A DNA stretch of 64,000 nucleotides from Anastrepha obliqua (lineage: Eukaryota > Arthropoda > Insecta > Diptera > Tephritidae), in the NCBI RefSeq assembly GCF_027943255.1, contig NC_072895.1, positions 27,130,001-27,194,000 of the forward strand, read 5' to 3'. Positions 56,236 to 64,000 of this stretch are shown here, piece after piece. Below the pieces are notes generated by a model. That model made no database searches and was not told where the DNA came from. It worked only from the letters and a program-made list of their open reading frames with translations. Positions within the stretch are counted from its first letter, which is position 1; every line of letters starts with the position of its first letter. The position numbers and the translations under genes are program-made.

Positions 56236-58368
56236 GCATACGTATGAGTCGGTTCATACGTATCTTTAGAAGATTCCACGTCCAAGGTCCGCATGCCAAA
56301 AATAAAAACAAAATCCAGAAAAGACTGAGAACAATAGTAATAGTGTTCAAACGTGCAACCTGTCACCCAATAAAATCAACTATGTACATCGTATCCCAAG
56401 ATAGAATTCTATGGGCGAACCATACAAAGCAGCCGGTCAGATGGGATACTCCCTGTCGTGCTGTCGAACACTCGAGAATCGACAATTACGTAGCTAGGGG
56501 TCTCTTTCAAAATAAGTCTTATGCTAGGGCATACTCCAAAAAGCTGGAGGAGGGTTAAGGTGATTTTTATCCCCAAAGCTGGTAGACGCGGTCATGATAC
56601 AGCAAAAGATTTCAGACCCATCAGTTTATCCTCTCTCCTCTTATCCTTCTAAAACTCTCGGGCGATTGTTGGATATATATCTCAGAGAGAATATTACAAA
56701 CACAACAATTTCATCATCCCAACATGCCTACCTCAAAGGAAAATCTACAGAAACAGCTCTTCATAAGGTTGTAAGTACGATTAATAAGAGCATAGAATAC
56801 AAACAATACTCACTAGACGCTTTTCTCGACATAGAGGGGGTTTCTAACAATGTTAGCACAAGCTCCATAATTGAGGCTCTTCATATGTTAGGCACAGACA
56901 GACATAGGTCTCAACGAATGGATACAGAACATGCATAAAACTAGAGTAATCATCGGTGAGGTAGGCAGCCGCACCCTCTGTCAACAGGGGAACGCCTCAG
57001 GGAGGGGTCTCATCTGATTATTAGCTGTCATCTCTGATTAATAGTTGTCAACAATATCCTTACCAAATTCAACCGTAAGGGAATTAAAGCAGTGGCGTAC
57101 GCAATGACATAGTGCTTATGGTTTCAGGAATGTTTCCAACCATAATCAGTGAGAGTATGGAAGGAGCTCTGGGATTACTCAGCAATTGGGCCACAGACTG
57201 TGGTTTAAGTGTAAAGAGAACCAAGATAAAGATAAGAACCCAAAATTAAACGGCGTTAGTCTGATGCTAATCCAACAGGCAAAATACTTAGGTGTTATCT
57301 TAGATCCCAAACTCAGCTGGTTGTCCAACGTAGAGTACAGGGTAAAGAAAGCGAATATAGCACTTTACACATGTATGAGAATGTTAGGTAAAAAATGGGG
57401 TATCCAACCAAAACTATCCAAATCCTACAAAGCCATCGTAAGTCTAGTCTGATGGCCCGCTATAGAAAAGAAATACAACCAAACCAAGCTGAACAAGATA
57501 CAAAGAACAGCATGTATCTTAACTACAGAAGCGCTTGGCACCAGTCCTACTGAAGCGCTCAATGTATATACTAACTCATCTATTACCATTAGACTTACAT
57601 ATAGAAACAATCGCTACTTGCAGCGCGGTGAGACTCAGAGATATAGGAAGCTGGACAACAAGTTCGTACGGTCCCAGGAAGATTCTCCTACAGAGGCCCT
57701 CACTGCTCAAAAACAAATCAGACTACATAGTCCCCGACCTTAACTTCAAGAAAGAATTTACGATATGTTTTCCACCGAGAACCGAATGGAGCAAAGGGAA
57801 GGTGATTGGAGCATACGATATTGAAATCTATACTGACGGGTCTAAGATGAACTATCTTAGTCAATTCGACTTCCTGACTACGCCAGCGTGTTCCAGGCAG
57901 AACTACTAGCAATCAGAGAAGCATGTAAATCACTAAAACTCTACAAGGAAGTTAGTGCAAGAGTAGACATCCTTTCAGACAGTCAAACAGATATCAACTC
58001 TAACTCTATTCATCCAAACTAGTCTTACAGTGCAGAGAGGAACTAGAGTTGCTTAGTCATTGGCATGAAATTACTCTGATATGGGTTCCCGAGGTAATGA
58101 GATAGCGGATGAGCTAGCAAGAAAAGGTCCGGCACTAGACATAACAGATTGCTTGACACTATCATGCTTTAGCCGAAAGAAGGTGGAAGCAATTAACTAC
58201 ATGTATTACAACAAAAAACACATGGCCGTCGTACAAAATCCAAAGGACGAACTACCTGTTAGGATGCTCTCGAACAAACATTTTACGCATCACTGCAGCC
58301 AGACTCAACCTCCCTTTCAATCCCATCTGCAGAAGCTGTCAAGCGGAAGGAGTGAAGGAAAGTATATA

Positions 58369-59297
58369 AAGGGTGTTTTTTTAGAGGTTAGGTTTTCAAG
58401 TTGGCACTACTTTTTTCGTAGATGGTCTTTTTGACAGCTGTCACTTGATTTATGCTCAGTTTGGTTTGCCATTTCATAATGAATAGACTTATACCTGAAC
58501 AACGTTTGCAAATCGTGCAAATTTATTACGAAAATAATGGTTCGGTTCACGCGACGCATCGCAAGAAAATTTTGTTCAGCGATGAAGCTCACTTTTGGTT
58601 GAATGGGTATGTCAATAAGCAAAATTGTCGCATTTGGAGTGAACATAATGCACAAGCCATTGCTGAGACGCCGTTACATCCTCAAAAAGTCACTATTTGG
58701 TGTGCTCTATGGGCAGAGGGAATCATTGGTCCATATTTCTTTAAAAATGAAGCCGGCCATAATGTTACAGTCAATGGAGAGCGCTATAGAGCCATGATTA
58801 ATGACTTTTTCGTGCCTGAATTGGACGATGTTGATGTGGACGACCTTTGGTTCCAACAAGACGGCGCTACATGCCATACAGCCAACGCAACAATCGATTT
58901 ATTGAAGGAAACTTTTGGTGAGCGCATTATCTCGCGCCGTGGACCTGTGGCGTGGCCTCCAAGATCGTGCGATATAACACCGCTGGACTATTTCTTGTGG
59001 GGCTATGTGAAGTCGCTTGTCTACGCAGATAAGCCCGAGACGATTGACGTCTTGGAAGAGAATATTCGGCGCGTTATTGCTGGCATACGGCCCCAATTGC
59101 TGCAAAAAGTGGTCGAAAATTAGGCCTCTCGGCTGGAATTTATTCGAGCCAGCCGCGGCGGCCACTTGCCCGAAATCATTTTTAAAACATAATGGCAAAC
59201 CCTTATCATTATAATAAAGCTAAATTCTTGGCCATGACATTAAATTATATACGTTTTATTTCATCTTGAAAACCTAACCTCTAAAAAAAACACCCTT
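58369..59297 (+). mobile_element. Mariner (D..D41..D type), internally deleted, nested in LINE
   Basis: Ends AAGGGTGTTTTTTTAGAGGT are inverted at the right, with TA on both sides. Removing the element and one TA restores the LINE reading frame E-S-I-Y-H-Y-L-C-E-C. At 929 bp it lacks part of the transposase N-terminal region. Confidence 0.9.
58479..59123 (+). pseudogene. Mariner transposase with in-frame internal deletion
   Basis: The open frame of about 214 residues begins M-N-R-L-I-P-E-Q-R-L-Q-I-V-Q-I-Y-Y and after V-H-A-T-H-R-K-K jumps straight to I-L-F-S-D-E-A-H-F-W-L-N-G-Y. Roughly 90 residues of DNA-binding domain are missing. The catalytic core is intact: S-D-E-A-H-F, F-Q-Q-D-G-A-T-C-H and S-C-D-I-T-P-L-D-Y-F with 41-residue spacing. 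It ends at V-V-E-N with a stop, after which a collinear tail continues to G-G-H-L-P-E-I-I-F. It could bind poorly at best. The uninterrupted core suggests a young deletion derivative. Confidence 0.9.
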
Positions 59298-59554
59298 TAC
59301 CACTACCTATGTGAATGTTTGATAATACTTCTTACAGCAAATGAATGAGATCTCAGACATCGAGATAAAGAATTTGCTGCGATACTTCGATCTCACAAAA
59401 TTGATCTGACTTACACAAAAAAAAAACACGACATCATCACACGAGAACAGTGATAGTAAAACGGTGCTGGTGGCTAATTAGGATTATTTCAGTAGAAATA
59501 CTCAACCACTCCAACAACAACAACATCAACAACGTGTGAGTAATTAGTGTGCGT

Positions 59555-59800
59555 GTTGCTGTTGTTTCACAAATGGAGGGACCTACAGTTTTAAGCCGAC
59601 TCCGAACTGCAGATATTTTTTATGAGGAGCTTTTTCATGGCAGAAATACACTAGGAGGTTTGCCATTGTCTGCCGAGGGGCGACCGTTATTAGAAGAAAC
59701 TTTTTCTTCATTTTGGTATTTCACGGAGACTCGAACCTATGTCTTCTGAAGGGTAGTCATACACCAATCCTTTCGATTAGTGAGGCTGCCGCCCCGTGCT
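59555..59800 (-). repeat. tRNA-derived SINE (family A), head and body
   Basis: Reversed, the head carries GGTTCGAGTCTCCGTGAAAT (B box region). The body carries GTATTTCTGCCATGAAAAAG and GGAGTCGGCTTAAAACTGTA. It is the most complete copy of the 5' two-thirds of the family; the 3' tail is missing. Confidence 0.8.
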
Positions 59801-60355
59801 AGCATGCGATGATTTTCATATTCCTACTGCCTCTCCTTTCCCGTTTTCTTTTTCTCCGTTTTGCTCCTTCAAGTGCGTCCTGCTTGCGGCCGTCATATAG
59901 CCCATCCTACTGCGTTAGTAATTTGTAATCCTTAAAACAAGCTGGATATCAGTACCGAATAGTCCATTTCACCGACAACCAATATTTAAGTCTTACTGTA
60001 ATTCATTAGATCTATTTTTTCTAGCCATGGATGAGACTTGAATTGCAAATAAATTTACTTGTCCCCCATCTATAGTATTTCCGTATATCAGTGCAAACAA
60101 TCCATCTGGTTTTAACCAGATTTTCACTTCAAACAACTTCGAGTGGGCACAAATTTACTTTAATTCCCATTTCAACTGCATTGTAAACAAAACAGAATTG
60201 CGTTGGACTCATTGTCGGGTATGACTAACTAATGTGTCTATGTATGGATGTGCGTACCAGAGACGTCGTCAACAATTGGCTTATTAACAATGATGTCCGA
60301 TGACGGCGCATATATTTTTAATGAAACTTCGGGATCCCGGTTTTAATTTTTTTTT
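59801..60355. other. No gene recognised
   Basis: Mixed sequence with no motif-bearing frame. Confidence 0.4.
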
Positions 60356-60359
60356 TCTA

Positions 60360-61060
60360 GATTTTATCCTATCTGGTGGTTTTCTCAATGTTTTGTTGCC
60401 TCGTTCGTTAATCTTGATGAAAGATTGTAGCGCTGTGTGATGGTATTAGAGGCCAGCCATGTTTCGCTTCCCTACAACAATACGGACTTCACGCCTGGTT
60501 CGGATATTCGTGGCGTAGTGCGCCTGGAGACTTGCAAACTCCCCCATACTGTACTAGATGCATTCGCCCGAGTTTAGCCTGCAGTTGACATCTTCATCTG
60601 CTCCACCATCTGCCGTGATGATGCAGCCGGGGTAGCAGAAGCTTTCGACGAATTCCACCGGGCATCCGTCAACCAATATCTGCCTTTCGTTATTGTGGTT
60701 AACTCTCATGGCCTTGGTCTTGGCGATGTTGACCTCCAGTGCGTGCCAGCGCGACTAGTTTGTCCGCCTTCGCTTGCCTGCCAGAGAGTTTGTGAGAGAG
60801 GAAGCAGATGTCATCGGCAAAGTCCAGGTTTTCAAGATGTCTGGTGAAACTCCAGACGATGGCTTTTTTGATGATGTCATCAAGGACGATGGCGAAGAGC
60901 AGGGGGGACAGGGGACAACCTTGCCTTCCGCCTGCGTTGGTAGTGAATGGATCGCTGATATCGCCTTTGTGAAGCACTCCCTGTTCGGAGTTCTCGTAGA
61001 GGGCTTTGATGAGGCGAATTATCTTGGCGGGAACTCCCTTTCTACTCAGTGATTAATTTA
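60360..61060 (-). pseudogene. LINE X, RT segment
   Basis: The minus frame at 60,699-60,977 reads G-G-R-Q-G-C-P-L-S-P-L-L-F-A-I-V-L-D-D-I and L-D-F-A-D-D-I-C-F-L-S-H (catalytic box). Downstream, shifted frames run through the thumb to about 60,400. It matches 42,190-42,650 closely. The C-terminus and 5' part are absent. Confidence 0.8.
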
Positions 61061-61064
61061 GATA

Positions 61065-61424
61065 AAGGGTTTTTCAATAAGGGTGGGTAGGTGTTGGAAT
61101 AGAATAAAATGGCGTTTGCTGTGTGGCACGTAGCGCCGTCCTGCATGTCGTCTTGGTCCATATGGTTCAATATGGGCCGTAAGAAATTGGAAGGGCCACC
61201 TAGTCTACCGAAAAATGGGCGCAATGCGCGCAACATTTGCGTTAATGAACACTCATTTTGATAATTAAGTTTTATCATTTGAACGTGCTGTTCAATCGTG
61301 TAACTTGCCACGATAATTTGGCATAAACAACTGAATAATAAACAAAAGATTTGACAGATGTCACCAAAACAAAATGGTTGCCACAGGGCGCCAAAATCGA
61401 CCCGCTCCAATTGAAAACCGCTTT
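61065..61424 (-). mobile_element. Internally deleted mariner (MITE-like, 360 bp)
   Basis: The ends AAGGGTTTTTCAAT and, reversed from the right, AAAGCGGTTTTCAAT are inverted. TA flanks the left; the right flank (AG before TA) is mutated or the end is off by two. A minus frame still encodes an N-terminal segment (Y-T-I-E-Q-H-V-Q-M-I-K-L) fused to the second catalytic block (Q-D-G-A-T-C-H-T-A-N-A-I). Confidence 0.75.
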
Positions 61425-61439
61425 AGTAATTTAACCCTC

Positions 61440-61925
61440 CGTTGGGCACACGAGTCTGGCCAGACTTGCTCGACTTTGGACGTGAATTCAACATATTTCT
61501 ATTATAGTTAACGACTGGAACTTCATAAAATTAAATTTTCTATCGATTTATGGATATATTATAAGTTTTTAAAAAACGAGATCCCGAGAATTTGGGATGG
61601 TCATCCCTAATTCAAATGAATGCTTACCCTGCAGGGAATTTATCCTCTTCCAATGTTATCGTAGCAATCTACTTCTCTCCTGACCAGAGTTGTTCAATAA
61701 TACCAAATGCCTAATAATAAAGCAATCGCATCTTTGTACGTCCTTTTAGTCGTGTAGAACTTTTTTTCAAAATTTTATAGCACTTAAGAAGCAAGAAATG
61801 CGCTAAGCTAAATGGCGATTTGATTTAAATAATTGGAAAATCGCAAATTTTTTCTTCTGGCCCAATACAATAACAAATGACAACCTGTGGCACAACACAC
61901 CGCAACCGCACCACACACAACAACA
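61440..61925. other. No gene recognised
   Basis: AT-rich spacer without motif-bearing frames. Confidence 0.4.
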
Positions 61926-61929
61926 GCAA

Positions 61930-62200
61930 CCGATCAATACAGAACTTGAAAAACGTATGTGGAATTGTATTGGTCATACACTTCGCAAATCATCTGACAA
62001 AATCGTTAGACGATCCATTACATGGAACCCACAAGGCAGCAGACATACGGAAAGACCCGCTCATACCTGAAGAAGGCAGCTGGAAATCGAAATGGACAAT
62101 CTCCAGCTAAGTTGGAACGAGATCAAAACTCATGCAAACGACAGAACAGCTTGGAAAAACTATGTAACGGTCATTTGCTCCTAACGGAACGATGGGAACT
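61930..62200 (+). pseudogene. Non-LTR retrotransposon C-terminal scrap
   Basis: A frame reads I-G-H-T-L-R-K-S-S-D-K-I-V-R-R-S-I, W-N-P-Q-G-S-R and W-K-N-Y-V-T-V, the end of a LINE X-like ORF2. A (TATACA) tail follows. Confidence 0.65.
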
Positions 62201-62759
62201 TTTATGTATACATATATACATAAGTATATAATTAGAAATTTGTCATTTTTCTTTCAATTTCTGACAATCTAGAGGTTGCAGGAACAGTTCACTCTTGCCA
62301 AAATTGCATTATTTGTGTATGAGGTCCGTAGTTCTGTATTAATTCCCTAGTTGATATTTTTCCTGGAGGGTTTCATTTTCCAGCTGTAGTTACTCAATTC
62401 TATCTAGCACAAGCTCAGTCACAGGACTGATGTAAGTCGTCCAATAAGCGCAACAACAGAACTCACAAGAAAACACATTTACATACTTGCATACAGAAAA
62501 CACAGTAATTAACCGCCACCAGCCAGATTCATAAGATTTCTCAGCGATTCGCACACGATCAGATGCGCAAGCGATAAAGACAGTTATCATTCAGAATTGG
62601 AGCTTGAAATTAGCAGCATTCAAAACGGAACAGAAAGACAGAGCAAAAAAACAGATCATTTGCACTGGAACAACTTTTTTTATATCGCTTAGAGTAAATT
62701 AGCAGTTGCACTTTGTGGATGTAAATATTTTGGCGGTTAAGTTGTAATAAATATTTAAA

Positions 62760-63837
62760 ATGCATTTGAGCGCAAAAATGTTACGTAGAATTACTTTATC
62801 TACTGTGTGGCTATTGGCTGCAATTGTAAGAATTTTATAATGCCAAAAAAAACAAAAATATTTGCAAACTTGATTTTTTCTTTCAGTGTCGCGCAGAACA
62901 AAAGACCACAACGGATTGTTCTAAGTTACCTAAATCAATTGTAAGTTACGGCAGTTTTTGTTGGAGATACATAAATGTATGTATGTACCTGCACAATTTT
63001 ATTTTAGGCGCCTCAAAGTTGCTGTCGCTTTCCGGAACCATTTCAGAATCCAATTTTGGATGAGTGCTACAATCTTCATAGTGACATTGGGCAGGTAATT
63101 AATATATACAATAATAAATATGTATATATAAATATATTATATGTCGATTTGAAAATCGCCATTGCTCTGTGAAAATCGTATTCTAGGGATCAAAATAAGA
63201 AACTTTGCCGAGGGAACCATACCTCTAAAACGAATATATTATATATAGGTATATATATATATATATATTTAATACTATATCCTCGTACTTTTTTATGAAT
63301 TTTTACATACAAAGTAAATTTATTTTTTTCTTGCATTTAGTGCTTCGTCGAATGCCTCTTCAACAGATCGGGCATTTGTCGTCAGGGTAAATGCAGCTAC
63401 CAACGAGCCATCGATTACCTCGAGCGCGAAATTGCTCTGCAGCAATCAGCTTTTAAAGATATTTACAAACGCGCATTCAAGAAGTGCATTGCGAAAGGTT
63501 AGTCTATGATCACACAAATTTTAGTAATTTTTAAATTTACTTACATACACATATAAGTATATACTATGTACATGTACATGTGAATATGTATGCATACGTT
63601 GAAGTAAATTATTATTATTATAAGTTCAGTATATTTTTCTCCGCTGCAGCTAATGATGTACTCGGAAACATAGTGAAACGTTTCAGTCGCCATGGATGTC
63701 ATCCTTTACCGGAAATCATCCGGTTTTGCGTGCGTAATGAAATGTTTACCTCGTGTCCAAAAAGCTACTGGAATGATAAAGTGGCGGGATGCAGTAAGAA
63801 ACGGGACTTCATACGAAATTGCATAAAAGACAATTAG
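62760..63837 (+). CDS. Plus-C odorant-binding protein
   Basis: Five exons by GT-AG reading: 62,760-62,825, 62,887-62,940, 63,008-63,094, 63,341-63,497 and 63,650-63,837, giving 183 residues. Introns 1-3 fall between codons and intron 4 splits one. OBPs are small secreted carriers of hydrophobic odorants or other ligands in sensillar lymph and other fluids. Seen here: a signal peptide (about 1-25), then 14 cysteines including the adjacent pair in Q-S-C-C-R-F-P and the extra C-terminal cysteines that define the Plus-C subclass. Classic OBPs have six. Length fits the subclass. The start is the first of two in-frame ATGs (residues 1 and 7). The expressed tissue and ligand cannot be told from sequence. 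Drosophila relatives exist in Plus-C clusters, but I do not assign an ortholog. Confidence 0.9.
63143..63234. repeat. Fold-back family fragment in OBP intron 3
   Basis: GTCGATTT, CTCTGTGAAAATCGTATTC and the stretch to CCATACCTCTAAAACGAA match 12,706-12,808. Only the left flank and part of the left arm are present, so it is a truncated copy. Confidence 0.8.
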
Positions 63838-63940
63838 ACGGCTGAGAGACCGCGAGTCATTAAATGTAAATTATGAGATTTATACATCTTATATTAATAT
63901 ACATACAATATATGTACGAATTTATACTTACTTATACAAC

Positions 63941-63946
63941 AATAAA
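63941..63946 (+). terminator. Polyadenylation signal of the OBP gene
   Basis: AATAAA lies 104 bases after the stop codon, in the usual position for a short insect 3' UTR. Confidence 0.75.
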
Positions 63947-64000
63947 TACTGATTTTAAAGCAAAAAAGTGGAGTATAACGAAATAAAGTAAATAAGTGAA

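Larger units (their letters stand above)
56250..59420 (+). pseudogene. RNase H LINE with most of RT, split by a mariner
   Basis: Pieces in order are: K-V-I-F-I-P-K-A-G-R and F-R-P-I-S-L-S-S-L near 56,560; H-A-Y-L-K-G-K-S-T-E-T-A-L-H near 56,720; the damaged V-A-Y-A-M (catalytic box lost to a deletion) near 57,095; A-K-Y-L-G-V-I-L-D-P-K near 57,280; V-F-Q-A-E-L-L-A-I-R-E-A and L-S-D-S-Q (RNase H) near 57,890-57,985; E-I-A-D-E-L-A-R-K-G near 58,090; and the finger C-R-S-C ... Y-H-Y-L-C-E-C. The finger is interrupted at 58,368 by the mariner and resumes in the same frame at 59,298. It is the longest LINE copy of this group here, but many frameshifts disable it. Confidence 0.8.

Noticed and set aside
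1..64000. LTR retrotransposons or endogenous viral copies
   Set aside because: I looked for protease, integrase and envelope motifs and for long direct terminal repeats and saw none; all RT frames have non-LTR features.

Overview
The window looks like intron-rich, transposon-dense chromosomal DNA of a higher fly. The two cellular genes, a UDP-glycosyltransferase and a Plus-C odorant-binding protein, are insect types. The repeats (mariner elements with D..D41..D spacing, piggyBac, several non-LTR clades, tRNA-derived SINEs) resemble what I recall from true fruit flies (Tephritidae). The assignment to Diptera is fairly secure; Tephritidae is inference. I found no bacterial operons, no CRISPR array, no functional tRNA or rRNA gene and no recognisable LTR retrotransposon or virus.

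Layout. 1-6 kb: SINE tail, LINE scraps, a decayed D..D34..D mariner, a LINE with an RNase H domain and a wrecked mariner. 6.2-9.7 kb: an R1-like LINE split by a complete-ended piggyBac element (TTAA on both sides). 9.7-17.7 kb: an I-like LINE, mariner pieces, a fold-back repeat, SINE heads, a Jockey piece, repeat D and another RNase H LINE. 18-24 kb: two more mariners, a second piggyBac and LINE scraps. 24.9-25.6 kb: a MITE with perfect 77-bp inverted repeats. 25.6-34 kb: RTE-like, Tc1-like, Jockey-like, I-like and RNase H LINE remnants; one LINE carries a nested internally deleted RTE-like insertion with a clear target duplication. 34-39 kb: mostly unannotatable AT-rich DNA with repeat D split by a TTAA MITE. 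39-44.5 kb: RTE-like and other LINEs and an internally deleted Tc1-like element. 44.56-45.88 kb: a mariner with an intact 360-residue transposase.

Cellular genes. A four-exon UGT gene (529 residues) runs from 46,795 to 54,044. Its 5.5-kb second intron is packed with transposons, including a mariner holding a Tc1-like element that holds a TTAA MITE. The UGT has normal overall architecture, but its C-terminal donor-binding signature is badly altered. After it come a 55-unit pentamer array and a short minisatellite, then LINE remnants with another mariner nested in frame, then a five-exon Plus-C odorant-binding protein gene (183 residues, 62,760-63,837) with a canonical polyadenylation signal.

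Most interesting signals: three MITEs with unrelated ends that share a diverged internal core; the intact D..D41..D mariner; the MITE with identical 77-bp ends; the UGT that has lost donor-site residues; and several dated nestings where target duplications give the order of insertion. All family names come from motif reading, not database searches.
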